Assembly: GCF_037963835.1 (NCBI RefSeq)
Contig: NZ_CP150145.1
Span: forward strand, 744,001 to 808,000
Length of the DNA stretch: 64,000 nt
From: Paenibacillus sp. FSL H8-0332
Lineage (GTDB): Bacteria; Bacillota; Bacilli; Paenibacillales; Paenibacillaceae
Reading direction: 5' to 3'
Part shown: positions 24,060 to 32,639 of the stretch, in pieces
Layout of the letters: each line of letters begins with the position of its first letter
Numbering within the stretch: the stretch's first letter is position 1
Made by a program: the position numbers and the translations under genes
Notes under the pieces: generated by a model
What the model saw: only the letters and a program-made list of their open reading frames with translations
What the model was told of the DNA's origin: nothing
The model's database searches: none

Positions 24060-25433
24060 ATGAAACTAGTACTTCTATCAGGCGGCTCCGGCAAGCGGCT
24101 CTGGCCGTTGTCCAATGATTCACGCTCTAAGCAATTTCTGAAGGTACTGGAAAGCCCGGCAGGTGAACCGGAATCGATGGTACAACGGGTATGGAGACAG
24201 CTGGAGGAGAACGGCATGGCAGGGTCCTCTTATCTGGCGACCGGACGCAGCCAGGTGGAGATGATCCAGAGCCAGCTCGGCAGCGAGGTGCCGATCATCG
24301 TGGAGCCGGAGCGGCGGGATACCTTCCCGGCCATTGCGCTGACGGCGGCCTATCTGTATTCCATCGCGGGGGTGTCCCCAAGCGAGACCGTGGCGATTCT
24401 GCCGGTGGACCCATACGTGGAATCCTCCTTTTTCGAAACGGTGCTGCAGCTGGAGAACACCATGCTGGTGAGCGGGGCGAACCTGGCGCTGATGGGCGTA
24501 GTTCCCGAGCATGCTTCGGAGAAATACGGCTACATCATTCCAACGGGCGCCGATGCGGGAGCCAATGGTTACCTGCAGGTCAGCCACTTCCAGGAGAAGC
24601 CGGACCGCGTGCAGGCCGAGGAGCTGATCAGCCAGGGCGCGCTCTGGAACTGCGGAGTGTTCGCCTTCCGTCTGGGTTACCTGCTGGATATCCTGCAGCG
24701 CAAAGGGCTGCCGCTGAATTACGAAGAGCTGCAGAAGCAGTATAAGCTACTGTCCTCGATCAGCTTTGATTACGAAGTGGTGGAGAAAGAGGAGAACATC
24801 GTCGTACAGCCATACGCCGGATTCTGGAAGGACCTGGGTACCTGGAACACCCTGACCGAGGAAATGACCAGCAACCATGTCGGCAAAGGCTTTGTGACCG
24901 CTGACTCCGAGGGCACCTGCCTCATTAACGAGCTGGATATTCCGATTACGGTAATCGGGGCGAAGGATCTGATTATCGCCGCCAGCCCGGACGGCATTCT
25001 GGTGACGCACAAGACTGAGAGTCCGCGGATCAAGGAAGTGCTGAAGTCTTTTGAACAAAGACCGATGTACGAGGAGCGCCGCTGGGGTCACTACAAGGTG
25101 ATTGACTATGTGAAATATGACGAGGGCAACGAGGTGCTGACCAAGCGGATTTTCATCAATGAAGGTAAAAATATCAGCTATCAGCTGCATCACAAACGCA
25201 GTGAAATCTGGACCTTCATCAGCGGAGAAGCCAGCATTGTCATCAATGAGAAGATGCATACGGTGAAGGCGGGAGATGTGGTGCGGATACCGGAAGGAAC
25301 CAAGCATGCCATTCTTGCTCTTACCGATGTGGAGTTCATTGAGGTGCAGACGGGGTCGGAGCTCGTAGAGGAGGATAACATTCGTATTACTCTGGACTGG
25401 GAGGATATAGCTCTACATCAGTTCATTTCGTAG
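24060..25433 (+). CDS. manC: Mannose-1-phosphate guanylyltransferase (ManC/type II PMI family)
   Basis: A 457-residue enzyme making GDP-mannose from mannose 1-phosphate and GTP. The nucleotidyltransferase signature LSGGSGKRLWPLS is at 6-18, and FQEKP is near 178. A C-terminal cupin of the type II phosphomannose isomerase family (WGHYKVI, YQLHHKRSEIW, GDVVRIPEGTKHA) suggests a bifunctional enzyme that may also interconvert fructose 6-phosphate and mannose 6-phosphate. GGAGGG precedes ATG 24060. It provides the mannose donor for EPS assembly, which fits with the two mannanase-like genes that follow. Confidence 0.93.
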   Translation: MKLVLLSGGSGKRLWPLSNDSRSKQFLKVLESPAGEPESMVQRVWRQLEENGMAGSSYLATGRSQVEMIQSQLGSEVPIIVEPERRDTFPAIALTAAYLYSIAGVSPSETVAILPVDPYVESSFFETVLQLENTMLVSGANLALMGVVPEHASEKYGYIIPTGADAGANGYLQVSHFQEKPDRVQAEELISQGALWNCGVFAFRLGYLLDILQRKGLPLNYEELQKQYKLLSSISFDYEVVEKEENIVVQPYAGFWKDLGTWNTLTEEMTSNHVGKGFVTADSEGTCLINELDIPITVIGAKDLIIAASPDGILVTHKTESPRIKEVLKSFEQRPMYEERRWGHYKVIDYVKYDEGNEVLTKRIFINEGKNISYQLHHKRSEIWTFISGEASIVINEKMHTVKAGDVVRIPEGTKHAILALTDVEFIEVQTGSELVEEDNIRITLDWEDIALHQFIS

Positions 25434-25571
25434 GTCTAACTTATCTATTTAACCAAATGTTACAATTTCAAATCAGGCATTAAGAACTATTTTTTGGGAT
25501 AATTTCGACATTACTATACATTAAATTTGCATAGAGACGATACTTAAGGTAAGAGGGATTGATCCTTCCAA

Positions 25572-25655
25572 AACGACAATGGCAAACCTAATCGAAAGAT
25601 AGGGACGCAAAGCTATAGGGCCTTCGCAAGAGTGGCAGCCTGGCTACCGAAAGGA
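25572..25655 (+). ncRNA. Cyclic-di-GMP-I (GEMM) riboswitch
   Basis: The leader contains the conserved GEMM core: GGCAAACC (25581-25588), the GAAA tetraloop (25594-25597), GGGACGCAAAGC (25602-25613) and the tetraloop-receptor side ending CAGCCTGGCTACCG. It lies directly upstream of the GTG start at 25666, with the ribosome binding site AAAGGAAGAG adjoining the 3' edge. Ligand binding could therefore act on translation initiation or on termination. No classical terminator follows. Confidence 0.92.
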
Positions 25656-25665
25656 AGAGAATATT

Positions 25666-27987
25666 GTGAAAACTTACCGTAAGTCTCGTTTGTTCTGCGC
25701 TGTGTTGTCGCTGGCCGTGGTATTGTCTGCTGTACCCGTGGGACTGGGAATCGCCCCTTCCACCGTCAAGGCTGCCTCCTCGGAAGGAGGGCCAGTGAAC
25801 CCTAATGCCTCCCCTGAGGCGGTCAAGCTGCTGAACAATCTGTATGATATCTCGGGAAATGGAATCATTACAGGCCAGCATGACTATTTCGAGAGTCCTG
25901 ATGAGCTGAGCAACAAGCTGAAGGGAACAAGCGGACAATACGCAGCACTACATGGTTATGAGCTTGGAGCCATCGGTGGACAGAGTGAGAGCGGAGTAGC
26001 TGCACAACGCAAAAACATCGTCTGGAGTGCGACGAACTGGTCCAGAGCGGGCGGAATTGTCGCCATGACCTTCCACCAGAACCTGCCGGGCACCAAGCAC
26101 GAATGGTCCAATGTGCAGAAGTCAATCACCCAAGCGCAATTCAACAAATACGTAACCCCCGGCACTACAGAGTATAATGCGCTGATCACTGATCTGGATA
26201 AAGTAGCTGTCTCTCTGAAAAGCCTGCGGGATGCTAAGGTTCCGATCCTCTGGAGACCGTACCATGAAATGAACGGCGGCTGGTTCTGGTGGGGCAAGAA
26301 AGACAACTTCACTGCACTATGGAATATTATGTATGACCGGTTCGTGAACGTTCATCAGTTAAATAATCTGATTTGGGTATGGAACCCGAATGCGCCGAAT
26401 GCCAACTCTGATCCCTATGCACGGACCTATCCGGGCGCGGACAGAGTGGATGTGCTGGCAGCAGATATATATAATAACGACTACTCGAATAAATATCATG
26501 ATGATCTGACCAGCCTGGCTGGCGGCAAACCGATCGGCATCGGCGAGAACGGCGAAATGCCGAACATCTCGAAGCTGAAGCTGACCCAGCAGAATTATGT
26601 GTTCATGATGAACTGGGGCAAGATGCTCTATGAGAATAACAGCACGGCGACGATCAAGAATTTCATGAATGACAGCTACACACTAACCCGTGACCAATAT
26701 AAGGCCTGGTCTGCTCCGGCGGCGGCTCCTAAGCCAACCGCAACGCCGACGCCTACAGCAACCGCAACCCCAACACCGACGCCAACAGTAACGCCGACAC
26801 CAACCGCAACACCAATGCCAATTCCGACACCAACCGTTGCGCCGATCCAGAAGCCGGTCCCAACCTCCGGTGAGACGGAGAATAAGCCTGCTCAGAATGG
26901 CTTGCTTGGAGAATACTTCAAGAACATGACGCTCTCGGGGACGCCGGTTATGGTACGTAATGACGACGTCATCAGCTTCAATTGGCGTCAGGGTACGCCT
27001 AATGCTGCACTCGGCATAGACTACTTCTCGATCCGCTGGAGCGGCCAGATTAAGCCGGCTTACAGTGAGACCTATCAGTTCTATACTACATCGGATGACG
27101 GTATCCGCTTATGGGTGAACGGCACAGCCGTCATTGACAGCTGGGTGAAGCAGAGTGGAACTGCCCGCACAGGCAGCATACCCTTGACTGCCGGGCAACT
27201 GTACGATATCAAGGTAGAGTATTACGAGAATGCAGGCGATGCGAATGTCCATCTGATGTGGCAGAGCCCCAGCCAGGTGAAGGGAACCGTACCAGCAAGT
27301 GCGCTTTTCTCAACAATTAACACATCCATACCTGCTCCGGCTGCAACAGCAGTACCGACTCCGGTACCAGCAGCGACAGCAGCGCAAGTTCCGACAGCAA
27401 CGCCGGCACCAGTAACGACACCAATGCCAATACCAACACTGACGCCAGTACCGACACCAACGCCAACACCGGTGCCTACGCCAACAGCAGCCCCTGTTCC
27501 CGTCCCTTCCCCTACAGCAACGCCGGCGGATCTGCCGGTAGAAGTCCCTGCTGCCAATGGACTGTACGCGGAATACTTCAATAACATGACGCTATCGGGC
27601 GAACCCGCTGTAGTGCGTACCGATGCTGTGCTTGATTTCAACTGGCGCCAAGGTTCGCCGGATGCCACCGTCGGCATAGACTTCTTCTCTGTCCGCTGGA
27701 GCGGGAAGATTAAGCCGCTGTACACGGAGACTTATCAGATCTATACCACTTCTGATGACGGTATCCGCGTACGGGTGAACGGTGAGCTTGTGATTGACAG
27801 CTGGGTGAAGCAGAGCGGCACCGAACGCATGGGCAGCATCAGCCTGACCGCAGGCGAGCTGTATGATATTCAGGTAGAGTATTATGAGAATCAAGGGGAT
27901 GCAAAAGCGCGGCTGATGTGGCAGAGTCCGAGCCAGGCCAAAGGTACCGTTCCGGCAAGCGCGTTGTTCCTCCCGTCCGCTTCTTAA
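25666..27987 (+). CDS. Secreted GH26 beta-mannanase-like enzyme with two PA14 domains
   Basis: A 773-residue exported protein. After a signal peptide ending near STVKA (about 35), a GH26 domain runs to about 345. Expected acid/base Glu201 lies in RPYHEMNGGWFWWG and the likely nucleophile Glu294 in GIGENGEMP. A Pro/Thr-rich linker, a PA14 carbohydrate-binding-type domain (about 408-545), a second Pro/Thr linker and a second PA14 domain (about 630-770) follow. It probably cleaves mannan or mannose-containing EPS outside the cell. GTG 25666 follows GAAAGGAAGAG, and the c-di-GMP riboswitch upstream indicates expression tied to the biofilm signal. Confidence 0.93.
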   Translation: MKTYRKSRLFCAVLSLAVVLSAVPVGLGIAPSTVKAASSEGGPVNPNASPEAVKLLNNLYDISGNGIITGQHDYFESPDELSNKLKGTSGQYAALHGYELGAIGGQSESGVAAQRKNIVWSATNWSRAGGIVAMTFHQNLPGTKHEWSNVQKSITQAQFNKYVTPGTTEYNALITDLDKVAVSLKSLRDAKVPILWRPYHEMNGGWFWWGKKDNFTALWNIMYDRFVNVHQLNNLIWVWNPNAPNANSDPYARTYPGADRVDVLAADIYNNDYSNKYHDDLTSLAGGKPIGIGENGEMPNISKLKLTQQNYVFMMNWGKMLYENNSTATIKNFMNDSYTLTRDQYKAWSAPAAAPKPTATPTPTATATPTPTPTVTPTPTATPMPIPTPTVAPIQKPVPTSGETENKPAQNGLLGEYFKNMTLSGTPVMVRNDDVISFNWRQGTPNAALGIDYFSIRWSGQIKPAYSETYQFYTTSDDGIRLWVNGTAVIDSWVKQSGTARTGSIPLTAGQLYDIKVEYYENAGDANVHLMWQSPSQVKGTVPASALFSTINTSIPAPAATAVPTPVPAATAAQVPTATPAPVTTPMPIPTLTPVPTPTPTPVPTPTAAPVPVPSPTATPADLPVEVPAANGLYAEYFNNMTLSGEPAVVRTDAVLDFNWRQGSPDATVGIDFFSVRWSGKIKPLYTETYQIYTTSDDGIRVRVNGELVIDSWVKQSGTERMGSISLTAGELYDIQVEYYENQGDAKARLMWQSPSQAKGTVPASALFLPSAS

Positions 27988-28070
27988 GCTCATAAGGTCC
28001 GCAGCTGTGTTCATCATTGGCGCTGTTACTGGTTAAGACGTTACAATTATAAATCCTGTAAGCCACTCTT

Positions 28071-28170
28071 AATGGCTCTGCTTACCAGCAGGGCTACTAA
28101 GCTATAGAAAGGCAGACAGTCCGGTAGGCGCAGCCTCCGGGGCCCTGCCGGAGAGTGTGGCTGGAGAAAG
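28071..28170 (+). ncRNA. Structured leader, possible divergent GEMM-like RNA
   Basis: The leader of the second GH26 gene shares AATGGC, AGGG and AAGCTATAG, in order and spacing, with the c-di-GMP riboswitch upstream of the paralogue. However, GGACGCAAAGC is replaced by GGCTACTAAGC, and the GAAA-loop stem by CTGCT-TACC-AGCAG (28078-28091). A strong hairpin CCGGTAGGC/GCCTCCGG (about 28121-28140) follows. It may be a decayed copy or a variant with altered ligand recognition. The TTG start is at 28180. Confidence 0.4.
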
Positions 28171-28179
28171 GAGATTACA

Positions 28180-29706
28180 TTGAACACTTACCGTAAGTAC
28201 AGGCTATATACAACTATTTTTCCTCTGATCCTTATCCTATCATTACTTCCATGGGGGGAAGGGCGCAGTCTGCCCGCAGCCGCCAAGGTTACGGCACCTG
28301 CCGCCCCCGCTTCCATCAACAAGCCCATTAATCCATTGGCCTCCAAGGAGGCTTCCGCACTGTTAAGCTATCTCAGTGATCTCAGTGGCAAGGGGATGAT
28401 ATCCGGCCAGCATGATTACCTGGAGAGCCCCGATGAATTCAATAATAAGCTCCGCACAACAAGCGGCCGCTATGCCGTTCTGCATGGCTATGAGCTGGGA
28501 GCCATAGGCAACCAGTCCAAGGAGACCATCGCCAGGCAGCGTCAGGCTGTCGTGGACAGCGCCATCCGGTGGCATGAGGGCGGCGGAATTGTCGCCATGA
28601 CCTTCCATCAGAATCTGCCGGGAACCGCGCCGGTATGGACCAATGTGCAGAAGCCGCTTAGCCAGAGTCAATTCAAGCTGTATGTCACTCCCGGAACGCC
28701 GCAGTACAAAGCCCTGGTTGCCGAGCTGGATGACGTATCCAAATATCTGGGCGAACTGCGCGATGCCGGAGTTCCGGTGTTATGGCGGCCCTATCATGAA
28801 ATGAACGGCGGATGGTTCTGGTGGGGGCAGAAGGATGAGTTCGCCAGGCTCTGGGATCTTGTGTATGACCGCATGGTGAATACACATAAGCTGAACAATC
28901 TGCTGTGGGTGTGGAATCCGAATGCCCCCAACAAGTCGTCGGAGCCTTACTCTGCTTATTTTCCCGGCACTGCCAAGGTAGATATTCTGGCCGCCGACAT
29001 TTATGATAATGATTTCAAGCAGTCTTATTATGACAGCCTCCTGAAGCTGGCGGGCAGCAAACCGATCGGAATCGGGGAGAGCGGAGAGCTTCCAGACCCT
29101 GTCATCATGTCTCAACAACAAAGCAAATGGGTATATACGATGACATGGGGCAAGATGCTGGTTGAGAATAACCCGCCCGTGAAAATTCAAAGCTTCATGA
29201 ACCATAAATACACCGTATCCCGGGAGGATTACAAGCTTGCGGTGGGTACCAAAACCCATGCTGCGGCTGTAATAAGCTCAAGGAACGGCCTGAGAGGTCA
29301 GTATTATGGCAATATGGATCTGTCCGGCACACCGCTGCTTACCCGTAATGACAGCACCATTCAATTCAACTGGCATGGCAATGCACCGGCCTCCGGCCTG
29401 CCCAAGGATTCGTTCTCGGTACGCTGGACCGGGACTCTTAAGCCTCTCTACAGTGAAAAGTACACGTTCACCGCTTCTTCCGATGACGGCATCCGCGTAT
29501 GGATCGGCGGCAAGCTCCTGATCGACAGCTGGAAGAATCAGAGCAGTGCCAGCAGGGAGGGCAGTATCACGCTTTCTGCGAATACCCCCTACGCTATCAA
29601 GGTAGAGTATTACGAGAACCGCGGGGATGCCAGCGTCAGTCTGATGTGGAAAAGCCAGAGTCAGAAGCAGATGATTATTCCCCAGAGTGCGCTGACGCTT
29701 CCTTAA
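28180..29706 (+). CDS. Secreted GH26 beta-mannanase-like enzyme with one PA14 domain
   Basis: A 508-residue paralogue of the preceding enzyme. A signal peptide of about 35 residues leads to a GH26 domain with Glu207 in RPYHEMNGGWFWWG and Glu300 in GIGESGELP. A single PA14 domain covers about 370-508. It lacks the long Pro/Thr linkers. TTG 28180 is preceded by AAAGGAG. It probably arose by tandem duplication followed by loss or gain of a PA14 domain, and should act on the same or a related mannose-containing polymer outside the cell. Confidence 0.92.
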   Translation: MNTYRKYRLYTTIFPLILILSLLPWGEGRSLPAAAKVTAPAAPASINKPINPLASKEASALLSYLSDLSGKGMISGQHDYLESPDEFNNKLRTTSGRYAVLHGYELGAIGNQSKETIARQRQAVVDSAIRWHEGGGIVAMTFHQNLPGTAPVWTNVQKPLSQSQFKLYVTPGTPQYKALVAELDDVSKYLGELRDAGVPVLWRPYHEMNGGWFWWGQKDEFARLWDLVYDRMVNTHKLNNLLWVWNPNAPNKSSEPYSAYFPGTAKVDILAADIYDNDFKQSYYDSLLKLAGSKPIGIGESGELPDPVIMSQQQSKWVYTMTWGKMLVENNPPVKIQSFMNHKYTVSREDYKLAVGTKTHAAAVISSRNGLRGQYYGNMDLSGTPLLTRNDSTIQFNWHGNAPASGLPKDSFSVRWTGTLKPLYSEKYTFTASSDDGIRVWIGGKLLIDSWKNQSSASREGSITLSANTPYAIKVEYYENRGDASVSLMWKSQSQKQMIIPQSALTLP

Positions 29707-29793
29707 GGAAGCCTTACAGAAGACGAAGCGTAACGTAAGTCCGGTACAGAACAGAACAGCACAGAACCCCCGGAAGAAAGCGAGGACAAGGGA

Positions 29794-32478
29794 ATGAGGA
29801 CTAGAGTTCAAAAGAAACCCAGTAAATATCTCCACAGGCTACTAAAATTTGCAGCACTGATCATCTTGATTCTGTTGTCCGTCTCTGTCTTCGGAGATTA
29901 CGGGACGAAGGACGGTGAAGCGGATGTGGATCTGTCTTCATTGTCAGCGGCCAAGGATGCCGGTCCTGAGATGCCGGAAGGAACTGTTCTATGGAAGCTT
30001 GGCAAGCATGACGGCTCTGCCGCTGAGTTCAAGGCGGCAGGGTCAAGCGGGGTGAAGAAGACGCTCAGCATGGCTTCATCCACTGCCAGGTCGGCAGAAC
30101 TGAAGTCGCTGCCCTCCGGCCTGCACGGGGAGACCAACCCGGAGCTGCGGATTCAGTATGAGCTGGATAAGATCCCGGAGCACGGGGTCTTATTTCGCGT
30201 CAGCATTATCGATGCCTACAAATCCGTACCCCAGATGAGCGTATTCTCCAACCGTCAGCTCTCAGGCATTATCCAGATTGCCGGGATTGCCGGAACAGGC
30301 AGTAAGTACGACTTCCGCAAAACCTATGAGCTGTACATTCCCAAAGAGCAGCTCATCAGCGGCACCAACGAGTTGACGCTGCGGACGGCCAGGGGAATCT
30401 ATTCCTCAGAGGCTGAGGATAAGTACAACTGGTGGACATGGGATAATCTCAGTCTGGAGGCGCTGAAGTCTCCGATTAAGGAGCCGATTCACGGCAGCTA
30501 TACGCTGACCGGGACGGTGGTGAATAACAAGCAGTTTTATTTTGACGAGGGTGCAGTTACGCATCTGCCCTATATTATGAAGTGGCTGGGCGTAGCCTAT
30601 AGCGGCAATATCATGCGGACCAGTTGTGCCAGCGATGTGGGCCGCTCGTGTGAGAATATGGAGGAGTACTACAAGGTCCTGAAGGATTACAATATGCAGG
30701 CCGTAGCGCTCTATCTGTACACCGGCGATATCAAGCTGAAGGCGGACGGATCGCTGCCCGAGGATGCCGAGAAGAAGCTGACGGAATATTTCCAGAAGTA
30801 CAGCCCATACTTCCAGTATTACGAGGTGGATAACGAACCGGGCCTGTTCAACCGATCCAAAGCGGTCAATCTGGCCATAGCCGAGTGGCTGAACAGCAAG
30901 GGTAAGACGATCGCACCGCATCTGCAGACGGTTGCACCCGGATGGGCCTACTGGCCGGGCTACAGCGAAGACTCGTGCGGCAATCAGAAGGGGGCGACTA
31001 AGCAGTGCGGAGACCCGGACGGCTGGGAACGCGACCCGAAGCAGCGCGATGAGCTTGAAGCGGTAACGGATCTGACGAATGGCCATTCTTATGGGGATTC
31101 CTATATTTTCGGACAGGGCGGGAGCTTCACGGAGAACCTGAAGACCTTCGGGGGCTCGGTAGACGGCCTTAGCAAAAAAATGCTCGCCACCGAGTTCGGC
31201 ACCTCAGACTCCCATTTGGACGCCTATCAATATGGGGCCACGGAGCGGACCTCGGCGGTGTTCGACCGGATTATGCGGGCGCATCTCGGCTATGCCGATA
31301 TGTTCGTGCAGCATGCCGCCTTCTTCAAGAATTTCAGCCTGTTCAAATACGGATTCAATCTGGAGGACCATGATCCGGCCACTACAGAGATTTACTACAC
31401 CAAGGAAGGCGAAGAATCCCGCGTCAGTATCATGCGCAGGCTGGATCTGGCTTATGCTACACACGGCGCTCCGCTGACCTACCAGATCAGCAATAAGGAG
31501 GAGCTGAAGGATAAGCTGGTCTACGTAAGAGCAGTGGACACCTCCACGCTTGAGCCGCTGGCGGGCACCAAGGCAACGTCCAACAAGGTGCTGGTGAATG
31601 TCGTCAATTTCGAGCGGACCGAGCAGACCGTCAAGTTCAAGGTCACTATGCCGAAGAAGAAGGAGTACGAAGGAGAACGGTTCGGCAAAGGTGATACTTA
31701 TGAAGAGGCGCGCAGTTATGTATCCGGCAGAGCCGCTTCGCCGGAGCTGGAATTCACAGAGACGCTGGCCCCGGGAGAAGGCGTGCAGTATATCCTGGAG
31801 CCTTCCTCCGAGGTGGCGGATGTAGCGCCGCAAGGCCTGAAGGCGACTGCCGTCAAGGGATTATCGATGCAGCTGAACTGGCTGGAAGCCCCCGGAGCAA
31901 GCTATGAAGTGCTCCGGGCGGACGGCCCGGAGGAGAAGCTGAAGGTCATCGCCACAGCAGTGAAGGGAACGGAGTACCAGGACAGCAAGCTGAAGGAAGG
32001 AACACTTTATACTTATGCTGTAAGAGTGTCCGGCTCTGGCGTAATGTCAGAGCAGACACAGATTACAGCAACCGGACTTGTCCCGCTGGACCGGGCAGGC
32101 TGGAAGGTGACGTCCAGTGTAAATAAGGAGGCTTCCAATCCGGCAGGTGCTATTGACGGAGACCGGCGGACCCGCTGGGATACGGTCAAGCATCAGGCTT
32201 CGGGGGAGTACTTCCAGATTGATCTGGGCGCAGCACATACGGTAGAAGCTATAGATATGGATTATCCTTTGTCGCCATACGACTATCCGCGCGGCTACAC
32301 TGTCCAGGTATCGGATGATGCCAAGAGCTGGAGACAGGTCGCAGCGGGCAAAGGACAGCTGGAGAAGACCAAAATTAGTTTCACCCCGGTCAAGACCCGG
32401 CATATCAAGATTACCCAGACCGGCTCCGGCGGCAATTATTGGTCTATTCAGGAGCTGCAGGTGTATTCAAGAGAATGA
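29794..32478 (+). CDS. Exported clan GH-A-like glycosidase with discoidin domain
   Basis: An 894-residue protein with a basic N-terminus and one hydrophobic helix (about 16-34), a signal anchor or signal peptide. Residues 60-235 look like a beta-sandwich. A TIM-barrel-like region follows with YYEVDNEPGLF (Glu348) and MLATEFGTSD (Glu467), spaced like the acid/base and nucleophile of clan GH-A enzymes. A fibronectin III-like domain (about 680-770) and a C-terminal F5/8 type C (CBM32-like) domain (about 775-894) complete it. I cannot assign a numbered GH family. Context suggests an EPS-directed hydrolase or modifying enzyme. Confidence 0.72.
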   Translation: MRTRVQKKPSKYLHRLLKFAALIILILLSVSVFGDYGTKDGEADVDLSSLSAAKDAGPEMPEGTVLWKLGKHDGSAAEFKAAGSSGVKKTLSMASSTARSAELKSLPSGLHGETNPELRIQYELDKIPEHGVLFRVSIIDAYKSVPQMSVFSNRQLSGIIQIAGIAGTGSKYDFRKTYELYIPKEQLISGTNELTLRTARGIYSSEAEDKYNWWTWDNLSLEALKSPIKEPIHGSYTLTGTVVNNKQFYFDEGAVTHLPYIMKWLGVAYSGNIMRTSCASDVGRSCENMEEYYKVLKDYNMQAVALYLYTGDIKLKADGSLPEDAEKKLTEYFQKYSPYFQYYEVDNEPGLFNRSKAVNLAIAEWLNSKGKTIAPHLQTVAPGWAYWPGYSEDSCGNQKGATKQCGDPDGWERDPKQRDELEAVTDLTNGHSYGDSYIFGQGGSFTENLKTFGGSVDGLSKKMLATEFGTSDSHLDAYQYGATERTSAVFDRIMRAHLGYADMFVQHAAFFKNFSLFKYGFNLEDHDPATTEIYYTKEGEESRVSIMRRLDLAYATHGAPLTYQISNKEELKDKLVYVRAVDTSTLEPLAGTKATSNKVLVNVVNFERTEQTVKFKVTMPKKKEYEGERFGKGDTYEEARSYVSGRAASPELEFTETLAPGEGVQYILEPSSEVADVAPQGLKATAVKGLSMQLNWLEAPGASYEVLRADGPEEKLKVIATAVKGTEYQDSKLKEGTLYTYAVRVSGSGVMSEQTQITATGLVPLDRAGWKVTSSVNKEASNPAGAIDGDRRTRWDTVKHQASGEYFQIDLGAAHTVEAIDMDYPLSPYDYPRGYTVQVSDDAKSWRQVAAGKGQLEKTKISFTPVKTRHIKITQTGSGGNYWSIQELQVYSRE

Positions 32479-32491
32479 AGGACGGCATAAT

Positions 32492-32526
32492 AACCTCCGT
32501 GGAATTCAGCCCACCGGGGTTTTTTT
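32492..32526 (+). terminator. Rho-independent terminator of the EPS/hydrolase region
   Basis: AACCTCCGTGG (32492-32502) pairs with CCACCGGGGTT over 11 positions with one mismatch and is followed by TTTTTT. It lies 14 bp after the stop of the GH-A-like gene and marks the right end of the EPS locus. Confidence 0.85.
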
Positions 32527-32639
32527 CTGTCCGGATATGAAGCATATAATTTCTTATCTTTGAATCATAAACATACTATAAATACAAATACATGGGGCCA
32601 AGGCGGATACCCGGCTCCGGGAAAGGTGTGAACCGGTTC

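Noticed and set aside
28071..28170. A second canonical c-di-GMP riboswitch
   Set aside because: The GGACGCAAAGC core and GAAA tetraloop are absent, so it is listed only as a possible divergent relative.
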